Notes under the pieces: model-generated
The model's database searches: none
What the model was told of the DNA's origin: nothing
Seen by the model: the letters and a program-made list of their open reading frames with translations, nothing else
In this document: positions 29,501 to 37,000 of the stretch, one piece after another
How the letters are laid out: the number at the start of each line of letters is the position of its first letter
Numbering within the stretch: the stretch's first letter is position 1
Position numbers and translations under genes: made by a program
Source: an uncultured Chitinophaga sp.
GTDB lineage: Bacteria > Bacteroidota > Bacteroidia > Chitinophagales > Chitinophagaceae
Length of the DNA: 64,000 bases
Assembly: GCF_946479755.1 (NCBI RefSeq)
Contig: NZ_CAMLHC010000031.1
Span: 1-64,000, forward strand
Direction of reading: 5' to 3'

Positions 29501-29737
29501 ATTGCGCTGGCTACCGGTGGTGTGGCTTCTACCAAAAACGGTCTGGCCTGGGTGATCATCGGTGGCCTGATCAGCTCCATGTTCCTCACGCTCATTGTGG
29601 TGCCGGTAGTATACATGGTGGTTGATAAGATCATGGCCAAATTCGGATGGGGCAAGCTGTCTACCAAACGTTACATCAGGCAACGGATGGTGGCTTCCTA
29701 TGATGAGGTCCCGCTGAACGAAGTGCACAATAACTAA
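26555..29737 (+). CDS. RND-family efflux pump permease
   Basis: A 1060-residue inner-membrane pump driven by protons. It has the two repeated halves of the RND fold: an N-terminal helix (ITEVSIKRPTIVVVVFTILT), a large periplasmic loop, a helix block around 335-500 with LVVGILVDDAIVVLENIYRH (proton-relay Asp pair near 405), a second loop, and a second helix block near 870-1035 (MIMLIGLVAKNAIILVDFTN). Sequence type is the HAE1/multidrug group rather than metal pumps. Last gene of the operon; a hairpin terminator follows. Confidence 0.97.
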   Translation: MKITEVSIKRPTIVVVVFTILTLLGVMSYKSLNYELLPKFSSPIVTIATIYPGASPNEVESTITKKIEDAIASMEKIKKITSKSSESLSVITVELNNDANVDIALQDAQRKVNAILADLPGDAKPPSLNKFSLDDLPIMTLSATAKMDDKKFYDLVDKKLQPLLSRLPGVAQVSLIGGQEREIQVNVDPAKLQAYNMSILQIRQAVTNANMDFPTGKVKTANDQILIRLAGKYKNVDQLRNLVLKTTAEGTQIRLQDVADVQDAQKDAERIARVDGVNAIALQVQKQTDANAVTVSEEMKKAIAQVEKDYVANDLKILVANDSSDFTLESADSVIHDLILAVILVAVVMLLFLHSIRSAIFVMISIPASLIATFIGMKLMGFSLNLMSLLGLSLVVGILVDDAIVVLENIYRHMEMGKNRVRAAFDGVKEIGFTVTSITLVIVVVFLPISLTNELVSKILREFCVVVMISTMLSLLSSFMIVPLLSSRFGKLEHITGKNIFEKFILWFEKQLQRFTQWMTGILRWALAHKAITLIASVGLLFASFMLIGKGYIGGEFIPKGDRGQFIVMLEMPKDASVQQSNQATRTAEQYLNKKAEVERMITTVGQTSEDGFGTSQSTAYKSEITVIMVPLEKRTESSDIYAAKVKKELKALLPGVKVKTTDVSIMGTAERAPVELVVMGSEMDSVMSFAKKAMDTLKTISGTSEVKLSVEEGNPEINVQVDRDKMAALGLTLDMVGGTMQTAFSGTADDSKVKFRQGDYEYDINIRFDDFKKRNIQDVANIQFVNDKGQLIKLSQFAAVTEGSGPSHLERRDKNTSVSVQSQVMGRPSGTVTQEFAAKLAKMEKPTGINFVFGGDAENQGDSFGTLGAALLISIVMVYLIMVALYDNYIYPFVVLFSIPLAIIGALLALALTNNTLNIFTILGMIMLIGLVAKNAIILVDFTNQMKEQGQNTYNALIHANNARLRPILMTTIAMVIGMLPIALATGGVASTKNGLAWVIIGGLISSMFLTLIVVPVVYMVVDKIMAKFGWGKLSTKRYIRQRMVASYDEVPLNEVHNN

Positions 29738-29783
29738 TTCAAGATATGTTACTAACAGTGTAACAGTTGTAGGTTTAGGTAGT

Positions 29784-29815
29784 GGCCGGAGTATTCATAC
29801 TCCGGCCTTCTTTTT
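29784..29815 (+). terminator. Terminator of the RND operon
   Basis: Perfect 11-bp stem GGCCGGAGTAT / ATACTCCGGCC with a two-base loop, followed by TTCTTTTTT. Confidence 0.85.
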
Positions 29816-29904
29816 TCCGGTACTTTGATATTCACAAATAATGCTTTGTTGGATACAATTGACGGCGCAGGACATGCGTTTATTTTTGCATATAAACTAT
29901 TCTC

Positions 29905-30864
29905 ATGAACAGATCCATCTCCCTGTTACTGGCCGGCATGCTGGTTGCCACGGTTGCTTTTGCACAACGAAATCCCCCTTTCGTAAAAAGGACGGTTACC
30001 GGGTTGGTAACGCCTGAGAGCGTGGTTGCCTGGAAAGACGGTTACTTCGTATCGCAGATCGGAGCTAAACTGGAACCCGCTGCCAAAGATGGCGACGGCT
30101 CCATCGCCTTTATCAGAAAAGATAAAGTGCAGTCTTCCCGCTATTTCGACGATACCCTGAACGCTCCCAAAGGCCTTACCATTGTTGGTAATACCCTGTA
30201 TGTGGCAGATATCGATCATCTCAAAGGATATGATATTAACAGCCGGCAAAAAGTGTTTGATCTTAATCTGGAAGGCAAAGCCGGCGTGCTGAATGACGTT
30301 ACCCCGGTGAATGACAGCCAGTTGGTGGTGACGGACTCCTTTAAAGGTGATGTGTGGCTGGTGAATCGGCATACCGCGGCGTTACAGCAGCTTGGAAATA
30401 TCGTCACGGCCAATGGCGTAGTGTATGATAAATCCGCCGACGAGCTGTATGTATGTTCCATGGGCCCCGATATGAACGGCAAGGGACAGCTCTGGCACCG
30501 TCGGCTAAAGGTGAGCGGGGATGATTTTCAGCCGGTAAAGAACTCCCCTACCGGCTTGTTCGACGGGATTGTTCAGTTGGATGCCAGCCATCTTTGTTTG
30601 TCTAACTGGATACCGGTGGATGCGCAACTCGGTGGAGGTCAGTTACATGTCTATGATCTGAATGACGGAAGCACCTTCAACATACTGGTAAGACGCTCTC
30701 CTGCTGATATTGCACTGGGCAAACGGGGTCAGTTACTGGTGCCGGTGATGCTCGACAATAAGCTGGAGATATGGTCTAAGGAAAATACGGAGTCTATTTA
30801 CGTGCCAGTAATAACAGGTGGGAAGCCGGAAACGGCATCGGTTCCGGGTGTCCGTTCCCATTAA
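29905..30864 (+). CDS. Secreted SMP-30/gluconolactonase-like beta-propeller protein
   Basis: A 319-residue exported protein: signal peptide (about 1-20, VATVAFAQ) and a propeller-like body with repeated blades such as APKGLTIVGNTLYVADIDHL and GVVYDKSADELYVCSM. The overall pattern matches the SMP-30/strictosidine synthase-like propellers often annotated gluconolactonase; metal-binding residues were not verified. Its 3' end overlaps the oppositely oriented methyltransferase gene by 71 bases (30794-30864). Confidence 0.75.
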   Translation: MNRSISLLLAGMLVATVAFAQRNPPFVKRTVTGLVTPESVVAWKDGYFVSQIGAKLEPAAKDGDGSIAFIRKDKVQSSRYFDDTLNAPKGLTIVGNTLYVADIDHLKGYDINSRQKVFDLNLEGKAGVLNDVTPVNDSQLVVTDSFKGDVWLVNRHTAALQQLGNIVTANGVVYDKSADELYVCSMGPDMNGKGQLWHRRLKVSGDDFQPVKNSPTGLFDGIVQLDASHLCLSNWIPVDAQLGGGQLHVYDLNDGSTFNILVRRSPADIALGKRGQLLVPVMLDNKLEIWSKENTESIYVPVITGGKPETASVPGVRSH

Positions 30865-32380
30865 TGCGGAACAGTTGTGTTTTCCCTTCCAGCCTGTTTT
30901 TCACAATCCATTCGTTGCGGTAGGTATGCGACAGGTTGTCCAGTCGTAGGCCTGCCGCTTCCAGCGCCTGTTTCCAGTCGTCGTAATTCCAGAAGCAGAA
31001 GGTCTCGTGCATTTCGCTGAGCCAGTTGTCGTGATAATCTTTTTTAAACAGGAACTCGCAGGCGTCCTGCATGGAAAGCTGGCAGTAGGTGGTGTCGCCG
31101 ATGGTGACCCATTGATGGGGCAGCTGGTAACCTTCTTCATGACGGAAGTCCTGTGCAAAGCGTTGGAACAGTGCTTTGGTGGACAGTTTCCCGAGCCATG
31201 CCGCTAACGTTTGGGTGGTCGGATTTTCCGGCATGGGCAGGTCGTTGGTGCCGTCTGTTTCGTTGAGCCACAGGAGTACGGTCTCTGTCCTGTTTTCCGG
31301 TCCTACCACGTCGCGGTTGATCCATACGCCGCCCGGCACCAGTTCCTGGTAACGGTTTTGTATAAACGCCAGCAGGTCCTGTCTGCTGCCGTAAGATTCT
31401 ATCTCGTGTGTTAAAGAAGACGTGTGGATGGTGTTCATGCTGCCAGGCTCGAACACCAGGCTGGTAACGGCATTTTTCTGGGCAAAGAACACGGAGGGGT
31501 TGGCGAATTCGCCGTTGTGTTTGCGTTGCAGGCAGATATCATAGAGGTGGCGCGACACTTCTATGCCGTAGAAATCACATTCGTGCAGGCGGTCGTCTTC
31601 ACAGGCTATTTTAATCCAGGAGCCTGCGGCGCAGCCGATGTCGCCGATGTTGCCGGGTTGTATGTAGGGGGCGGTTTCACGGTATTTCAGTGCCGCGATG
31701 TCGTCCATCTGTTTTACGTATACGTTGTAATCGCGGGTGGCGGTAAGATCGCCGTCGGCCCCGATGATAGGATCTTTCAGGATCTGTTGTACTTTCTCTC
31801 CCACGCCATATAACGACCAGATTTTAAATGCTGCCGGATGCACCTGTTCGAGCACAGTAGGATGTTTACGCCAGTCGCCCGTTTGTGCGATGAGGTTCAC
31901 CAGGTCCCATGGCATGGGCTGTGTGAACTGGTTGGTGGCCGGGTCCCATTCTGCCGTCAGGATACGGAAGCCTTGTTTCAGGTACATCTCACGAACGCTG
32001 GTGGAGCAGATGACCACCGTGTTTTGCGGGGTGAGGCTGTGGGCGCCTTCACTGGAGTGCCGGATGGTTTTGATGGTATATTCCGCGAAGTCGTGGATCA
32101 CGCCAACGTCGTCGATGCCATACACATAGGCGGGTACATCGAGCGAGTTGGAGAATTCCTGGATCACCATGGCGCGCAGGTAGAAAGGTACCGGGTTGCG
32201 TTTGGTGCCGAGGTGGTTGGCGGAGGTGACAGCGAAGATGACGCCTTCTACAGGAGCGGCGTCCAACGGTTGTCCGTATACGTCTTTTTCACCTTCCAGG
32301 CTGCATTTGATCAGACGGTTCAGGTATTTGAACTGAAAGTCGGTCAACAGGTGGTGGCGTCCGGGTATGAGTAAGTACAT
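30794..32380 (-). CDS. SAM methyltransferase with an NMN adenylyltransferase-like N-terminus
   Basis: A 528-residue protein that I could not match to a characterised enzyme. The C-terminal part has a class I SAM-binding motif NIGDIGCAAGSW (about 244-255) and methyltransferase-like later strands (FYGIEVSRHLYDICL, MNTIHTSSLTHEIESYG). The first 200 residues resemble a nucleotidylyltransferase: PGRHHLLTDFQFKYLNRL (6-23) aligns with the GRFxPxHxGH region but has TDFQ where HxGH is expected, and ICSTSVREMY (124-133) resembles the ISSTxIR motif. It is on the same strand as the NAD salvage genes, 96 bases past nadV, though a terminator lies between. A role in NAD metabolism is suggested by this but not shown. 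Confidence 0.7.
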   Translation of the reverse strand: MYLLIPGRHHLLTDFQFKYLNRLIKCSLEGEKDVYGQPLDAAPVEGVIFAVTSANHLGTKRNPVPFYLRAMVIQEFSNSLDVPAYVYGIDDVGVIHDFAEYTIKTIRHSSEGAHSLTPQNTVVICSTSVREMYLKQGFRILTAEWDPATNQFTQPMPWDLVNLIAQTGDWRKHPTVLEQVHPAAFKIWSLYGVGEKVQQILKDPIIGADGDLTATRDYNVYVKQMDDIAALKYRETAPYIQPGNIGDIGCAAGSWIKIACEDDRLHECDFYGIEVSRHLYDICLQRKHNGEFANPSVFFAQKNAVTSLVFEPGSMNTIHTSSLTHEIESYGSRQDLLAFIQNRYQELVPGGVWINRDVVGPENRTETVLLWLNETDGTNDLPMPENPTTQTLAAWLGKLSTKALFQRFAQDFRHEEGYQLPHQWVTIGDTTYCQLSMQDACEFLFKKDYHDNWLSEMHETFCFWNYDDWKQALEAAGLRLDNLSHTYRNEWIVKNRLEGKTQLFRINGNGHPEPMPFPASHLLLLARK

Positions 32381-32404
32381 ACGGTGAAGTTAACAGATTT
32401 CCGG

Positions 32405-32433
32405 AAAAAAGCCCGGGGGGCTGAGTCCCGGGC
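32405..32433 (-). terminator. Terminator after the nicotinamide phosphoribosyltransferase gene
   Basis: Minus-strand stem GCCCGGG / CCCGGGC (32427-32433, 32411-32417) followed by TTTTTT. It separates nadV from the methyltransferase gene, so the latter may be read only by partial read-through or from its own promoter. Confidence 0.75.
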
Positions 32434-32476
32434 GATGGAATGGGGGTAACTTTTTCTGGAGGAAATAAGAATGATA

Positions 32477-33892
32477 TTATAAAGCGGCTGCCTGGCGAAC
32501 GGTGTCGAAAGACCATGTTTTGGTAACGGCGCCGTTTTCGAAGACGGTTTCGAGGAGGTCTTCCAGTTCGGGTGCCTCGTCGGCACCGAGGGTTTTGAAG
32601 CCGCCGTTTTCTTTCACCAGTTTCAGTTTGCCGGCTTTGGATTTCTTGAAGGAGGTTTGCAGCTGACCGTTGGCATCCATTTCCACCGGCATTTTCTGTA
32701 CGTTGATGCCTTTACCGTTGACTGCTGCGTAAGAGCATTTCAGCGCAAACTCCTGGGTGTCGCGGTTAACGCGCTGGAGCAGCGCGCCGCCCATGCCGAG
32801 CACCAGGTTTTCGGCGCTGATACCGGCTTTTTTAAGGGCTTCAAAGATACCGGGGATGGAAGAGTAGCTGATGCCATCGCCTTGTATCACGCGTACCTGC
32901 GGCGGTAATACTTTGTAGCCTTTTTCGTTGAGGGTGAAGCCGAATTTATTCATGAGGATATCGAACACCCGCAGCAGGGTTTGTATCGGGTCGCCGCTGT
33001 CGGGGCGGATGACGAGGGTGCCCTGCCGGCTGAGGATCTGTTCTTTCAGTTCGGTGCCCCAGTATTCTTCACAGGCGCGGAAAATATTGTAGGAGTCAGA
33101 CACGCAGGCGATGGTGCCGGTCGGGAAGGTGTTGAGCACATGTTTGAAGATGTCCAGCTCTCCCGGTTCTCCCAGCATGGTGACGATAGAGTGTTCGGTA
33201 GCGGGGATGGACAGGCCCGGAGCGGTAGCGGCGTTGTAATAACGTTTGGCGAAGATGGAGGCGGCGATGGTGTCGCTGCCGGAGAAGTTGACCAGGTGTG
33301 CGCTTCCGCCGATACCGGCGCTTTCCACTGAGCTGGCGCCCCGGAAGCCGAAGTCGTTGAGGACGAAGTCGATGCCCGCAAAGGCTGCGGCGCTGGCCGT
33401 ATCGTCATAGTAGCGTTTCACCACTTTTTTGATTTCCCTGGAGAGGGTGGCCACGGTGCAGGGATACCATACCTGCATGAGCAGTGTTTCGAGGAAGTTG
33501 GTGAGCCAGTAACATTCGGGGTCGGTGTTTTCGATGGTCATGAGCACATTTCGTACAGGCACCACCGTTCCTTCGGGTACTGCTTTGATGCGTACCGGCA
33601 GTTTACCGCCGTGTTTGCTGATGATGTATTCAAAGCGGCTGCGGTCAAATACATCGTCGCGGCCAAACACTTCTTTCAGGGTAACGGCAGCTTCATCCAG
33701 TTTTTCTTTGGTGAAGACAACGCCTTCGAGGTATTCTTTCAGGAAGTACTGCAGGCCATAGAACACGGTTTCATCGAATTTGCCACCGCGGCTTTCCAGG
33801 TAAGAGTAGACGTGTTGTGTACCGGGGATGTATAATTTATGGTGGGAGTATTTGTAAGCATCAGCGAGGAGGATGAGATTTTCCTTTGTCAT
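32477..33892 (-). CDS. nadV: Nicotinamide phosphoribosyltransferase
   Basis: Makes NMN from nicotinamide and PRPP, the first step of one-step NAD salvage. The 471-residue protein resembles animal NAMPT closely in its signature regions: VYSYLESRGGKFD (28-40), DFGFRGASSVESAGIGGSAH, IPATEHSIVT with the catalytic His, LVIRPDSGDP and RVIQGDGISYSSIPGI. This is the nicotinamide, not nicotinate, branch of the family. Followed (upstream in coordinate, transcribed first) by the NMN adenylyltransferase gene 21 bases away, so the two steps nicotinamide to NMN to NAD are encoded together. Confidence 0.95.
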   Translation of the reverse strand: MTKENLILLADAYKYSHHKLYIPGTQHVYSYLESRGGKFDETVFYGLQYFLKEYLEGVVFTKEKLDEAAVTLKEVFGRDDVFDRSRFEYIISKHGGKLPVRIKAVPEGTVVPVRNVLMTIENTDPECYWLTNFLETLLMQVWYPCTVATLSREIKKVVKRYYDDTASAAAFAGIDFVLNDFGFRGASSVESAGIGGSAHLVNFSGSDTIAASIFAKRYYNAATAPGLSIPATEHSIVTMLGEPGELDIFKHVLNTFPTGTIACVSDSYNIFRACEEYWGTELKEQILSRQGTLVIRPDSGDPIQTLLRVFDILMNKFGFTLNEKGYKVLPPQVRVIQGDGISYSSIPGIFEALKKAGISAENLVLGMGGALLQRVNRDTQEFALKCSYAAVNGKGINVQKMPVEMDANGQLQTSFKKSKAGKLKLVKENGGFKTLGADEAPELEDLLETVFENGAVTKTWSFDTVRQAAAL

Positions 33893-33913
33893 AGCAGTAA
33901 ATTTTAGTTCTTC

Positions 33914-34819
33914 TTATTTAGCATATTTATCAACCAGGCGTTGAAACAACGGGAGGTGTGTGTCAGCGAGTTCTTGTTTTCTGATCAGTTCCGGTATATC
34001 CGTTACCGTTATCCACCGTACTTCCGCAAGGTCGTCGCCGGCTGCAGGCTCGCCGTAGAGCAGGTCTGTGGCGAAGAGGGTGGTGATGATTTTATTTGTT
34101 TCAGAGCGGTAGCGCCAGTCGTCTATTCTTACGGAGGCAACATATTCCATGGCGCTGGTTTCCACGCTGCCGCATTCTTCCCGGAGTTCCCTGGCGGCGG
34201 CTGTTTCGAAACACTCGTCGGTGGGATCGGAAAATCCGCCGGGCAGCCGCCAGTTGTTTTCGTTGGGCTTGCGGCCTACCAGCAGCTGTTGTTTGTTGTT
34301 TCTGAACAGGGCGATATCTACGGTGGCGTATACGGCGGGGAACAGGTTATAGGTGTTATAGATGATGCCGGCACGGAACTCTTCGGTGTCAAACACTTTG
34401 TCTGACAAGGCTTCGCGCATGGCGGTGGCGTTGTAGTCTTTCACCGGCGGCAGTGCTTCTGTGGGGTAGCGGCCGGAATAAGTGCCCATGAAGCTGTCGC
34501 GGCTGCCGTAGAGGACGAAGGTTTCGTGCGGGAAGTTGTTGTGCAGCAGCTCGTCCAGCTTTTTGGACCAAACGGTATCGTATTTCTGATCGCTCAGGGG
34601 AAGAATAATGATTTCGGGGAACTGTTGTTTGATCATACGCTCGCGGGTATAATAGTCGAGCGGGTTTTTACGGCTGCCTTTTACGGGACTTACGCCGAGG
34701 ATGATCAGTACACGGTTGTGTTTCATTTTCACCTGCCGGATCAGTTCCAGGTGCCCTTCGTGCAGGGAAGGTGTCTGAAACCGGGCTATAATAACTCCTG
34801 TGGGTTTTGTTGTTTGCAT
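33914..34819 (-). CDS. Bifunctional NMN adenylyltransferase / Nudix hydrolase (NadM-Nudix)
   Basis: A 301-residue fusion. The N-terminal half (about 1-170) is an archaeal-type NMN adenylyltransferase with the catalytic HEGH at residues 20-23, in the context GVIIARFQTPSLHEGHLELI; it makes NAD from NMN. The C-terminal half (about 180-300) is a Nudix domain with the box GGFSDPTDECFET...RELREEC, likely to hydrolyse ADP-ribose. The same fusion is known in cyanobacteria and other bacteria beside nadV. First gene of the operon; its start is about 22 bases from the predicted transcription start, which is overlapped by palindromes fitting NrtR. Confidence 0.93.
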   Translation of the reverse strand: MQTTKPTGVIIARFQTPSLHEGHLELIRQVKMKHNRVLIILGVSPVKGSRKNPLDYYTRERMIKQQFPEIIILPLSDQKYDTVWSKKLDELLHNNFPHETFVLYGSRDSFMGTYSGRYPTEALPPVKDYNATAMREALSDKVFDTEEFRAGIIYNTYNLFPAVYATVDIALFRNNKQQLLVGRKPNENNWRLPGGFSDPTDECFETAAARELREECGSVETSAMEYVASVRIDDWRYRSETNKIITTLFATDLLYGEPAAGDDLAEVRWITVTDIPELIRKQELADTHLPLFQRLVDKYAK

Positions 34820-34830
34820 ATCCGAGCTAT

Positions 34831-34851
34831 TTTGTGTATTTGTTACACAAA
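34831..34851. promoter_or_regulatory. Putative NrtR operator 1
   Basis: Perfect palindrome TTTGTGTA-N5-TACACAAA. It covers the -7 box and start of the nadM-nudix/nadV promoter. The NrtR regulator is encoded 500 bases away. Confidence 0.6.
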
Positions 34852-34878
34852 TGTATGAAGTGAAATAATGTCAGCAAA
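34848..34878 (-). promoter_or_regulatory. Promoter of the nadM-nudix/nadV operon
   Basis: On the minus strand TTTG, a 19-base spacer and TACATTTG, an exact match to the Bacteroidota consensus (-33 at 34875-34878, -7 at 34848-34855). The predicted transcript would start near 34841. Confidence 0.75.
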
Positions 34879-34882
34879 ATAT

Positions 34883-34903
34883 TTTTTGTAAAAAATACAC
34901 AAA
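34883..34903. promoter_or_regulatory. Putative NrtR operator 2
   Basis: TTTTTGTA-N5-TACACAAA has the same 8-5-8 layout as operator 1 with one mismatch. It begins 52 bases from the first (about five helical turns) and lies just upstream of the -33 box. Confidence 0.5.
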
Positions 34904-35128
34904 ATATATTAACTGATTGATTTGTAGTTATTTAATAGGTTGACGATTTTTTGTTTCTCATCCCCCTTTGCTGATTTTATAGGTTGACCATTATGTGGTG
35001 CCGGTAAACATGTTGTTTTGCGGTTAGATGTAATAGTGCCTTTGCGACGCATGGGCTATTTGCCGGCCGGCAGATCTTTTCGATGCCTTTTTACAGTGAC
35101 CGTCCCTGTGGAACCACTACCACCATCC

Positions 35129-35236
35129 CTATGCTGTGGATGTCCTTTCTGCGACTGTTATCCGGTGCTTCCCGGAAACGTATATACGCTGTGGGTGCCT
35201 TTTCAGCGGCTGTTATCCGGTAGTTCCCGGGAATTA
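35129..35236. repeat. Imperfect direct repeat with a 55-base period
   Basis: Two copies of about 45 bases, starting at about 35131 and 35186. Shared parts include GCTGTGG, CTGTTATCCGGT and TTCCCGG. It lies in the 450-base stretch 34905-35355 between nrtR and its target operon, in which I find no credible gene or terminator. Confidence 0.6.
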
Positions 35237-35355
35237 TACGAAATACATTCTCTCCGGGGCTCTCTTAAACCGCCTGCGGTGCTTTATGAAAGCCGTTGTA
35301 TTACAGCCGGTATAGCCTGCAATCGATAGCGCTTTGTGGACGTCTCTTACAGTCC

Positions 35356-36042
35356 CTAAATCTCGAACGCCATTCCTTCTTTCTTCAGCTTGAAGTACTG
35401 TTCTTCATTGAAGCTGAAAAGTTTGGCGGGGCGGCCTTGTGACACTTGTTTTTGTTTTTCGTTGTGGGCGATCAGGATGCCGAGGTGATTTATTTTTTTC
35501 TGGAAGTTCCGGCGGTCAATGGGCCGGTCCAGCAGTGTTTCGTATAGTTTTTCCAGGTCGGCGATGGGGAATTTCTTATCCAGCAGTTCGAAGCCGATGG
35601 GTTCGTAACGGATTTTATTGCGGAGCCTTTGTACGGCCACATCGATAATGGTGGCGTGGTCGAACGCGAGGGACGGCAGTTCCTTGATATTGAACCAGGA
35701 GGCGTCTTCCGCGTCGGAGCTGGCGGCCAGTTTGAAGTTGGTGGGGTTTACCAGGCCGAAGTAGGCGACGGACACCACTCTCCCTCTGGGGTCGCGGCCC
35801 GGCAGGCCGAAGGTGTACAGTTGCTCGAGGTAGTTGATATTCACGCCGGCTTCGGTCAGTAGTTCGCGGGTGACGGCCGTTTCGAGGGATTCATCGTCCA
35901 GCACGAAGCCGCCGGGCAGCGCCCAGCTGTGCAGATACGGGTCTATCGTGCGTTTGATCAACAGCACAACGATGCCTTCCCTTGGGATATATCCGAATAC
36001 GACCGCGTCTACGGTTAACCTGATGTTCTGTACTACTGGCAA
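35356..36042 (-). CDS. nrtR: NrtR-type Nudix transcriptional regulator of NAD genes
   Basis: A 228-residue protein of two parts: a Nudix domain (about 5-145) with a box GGFVLDDESLETAVTRELLTEAG in which the usual REUxEExG is altered to RELLTEAG, and a winged-helix domain (about 155-228, including GRPAKLFSFNEEQYFKLK). This is the NrtR family, which binds ADP-ribose through a non-catalytic Nudix domain and represses NAD synthesis genes. The adjacent nadM-nudix/nadV operon has two matching palindromes on its promoter, making it the likely target. Other Nudix-wHTH members control sugar genes, so the target is inferred from context. Confidence 0.9.
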   Translation of the reverse strand: MPVVQNIRLTVDAVVFGYIPREGIVVLLIKRTIDPYLHSWALPGGFVLDDESLETAVTRELLTEAGVNINYLEQLYTFGLPGRDPRGRVVSVAYFGLVNPTNFKLAASSDAEDASWFNIKELPSLAFDHATIIDVAVQRLRNKIRYEPIGFELLDKKFPIADLEKLYETLLDRPIDRRNFQKKINHLGILIAHNEKQKQVSQGRPAKLFSFNEEQYFKLKKEGMAFEI

Positions 36043-36054
36043 ACTGTTAACGGA

Positions 36055-36465
36055 TTATTTTGCTTTAATATAGTTTTCAACCTGGGCGGTGCCCTTGTGT
36101 AAATTTACGAATAACGGATTTTTCACCGGATCGAATACGATGATGGTATTCATGGACCATACGTCCTGCGGTGCGGGCATCTCGATCATTACTTCGAGGC
36201 CGTTGGTCCGGTGGAACAGCAGGCTGTCTTTTCCGGCGATGTGGGGTTTAAAGCCCTGCTGGTCGAGGTAGTCGGTGATTTCTTTGCGTAGCCGCAGCGC
36301 TGAGTCCATCTCCGGGCTGGCGGCCGGTTTAAATTCCCGGTACACATAACTTTTCTCCGTGATCACATCATAGGCGTCCTTATTCACCTGGTGGTCATTA
36401 CGGGTAGGGTTACACGCAAAGAGCAGGCAGGAGGCGGCGGTCAGGATGGATAATAATATTTTCAT
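36055..36465 (-). CDS. Small lipoprotein of unknown function
   Basis: A 136-residue lipoprotein, lipobox LFAC at about residues 15-18. The mature part is mixed alpha/beta with no motif I recognise. It lies 12 bases upstream of nrtR in the same direction and 11 bases downstream of the NTF2-like gene, so the three may be co-transcribed. Nothing ties it to NAD metabolism. Confidence 0.65.
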   Translation of the reverse strand: MKILLSILTAASCLLFACNPTRNDHQVNKDAYDVITEKSYVYREFKPAASPEMDSALRLRKEITDYLDQQGFKPHIAGKDSLLFHRTNGLEVMIEMPAPQDVWSMNTIIVFDPVKNPLFVNLHKGTAQVENYIKAK

Positions 36466-36476
36466 GATAAGTGGCT

Positions 36477-36872
36477 TTAATGTTCATAGCAGCCGTAATT
36501 GCGCTGCCGGTATATTTTTCCTTCGCGGAATTCGATGACGGTACAGATGAAAGCTTTCATCACCTGTCCCCTTCTGTATTTGCCTGCATCCACGCCTATT
36601 TCCCCGGTCCAGTTGGCTTCTACAACGAGGGTATTGCCATTCTGCACGGCTTTCAGCACGCTGTAATGCTGGGATTTCAGGATCAGTTTATTGGTGGCCA
36701 TACTGTCCAGCATGAGTTCAAAATTCCTTTGTTTGACTTCGGCTGACAACTGGTTGGGATATTCTGTCTGAATAACGCCCGGATGAAAGATATTGGCAAA
36801 CTCGGTCGGATCTGCTGAAAAATTTTCAAGCAGTTGGAAATACCGGTATACGAGGGCCAGTTTTTCGTCCAT
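36477..36872 (-). CDS. NTF2-like / SnoaL-type protein
   Basis: A 131-residue protein matching the nuclear transport factor 2-like fold: an N-terminal helix with LALVYRYFQLLENF, then a conical sheet with VVEANWTGEI and MKAFICTVIEFREGKIYRQR, typical of the SnoaL-type domains in this superfamily. Members range from enzymes to non-catalytic binding proteins; no catalytic residues identify a reaction here. Confidence 0.75.
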   Translation of the reverse strand: MDEKLALVYRYFQLLENFSADPTEFANIFHPGVIQTEYPNQLSAEVKQRNFELMLDSMATNKLILKSQHYSVLKAVQNGNTLVVEANWTGEIGVDAGKYRRGQVMKAFICTVIEFREGKIYRQRNYGCYEH

Positions 36873-37000
36873 TTACAGGGATGCGTTGAATGAATAACAA
36901 ATAATGCAGGGCGTATGCACGCGATGCAATCTGCGAATTTATAAAATTCGTGTAAATGTAACTCATTCCTGCTCATGTAAAACGATGTGAGCGGCGGGAT

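Noticed and set aside
35018..35329. A 103-residue frame in the gap before nrtR
   Set aside because: It is made of the 55-base direct repeat, Cys/Pro-rich without pattern and without a promoter-like start.
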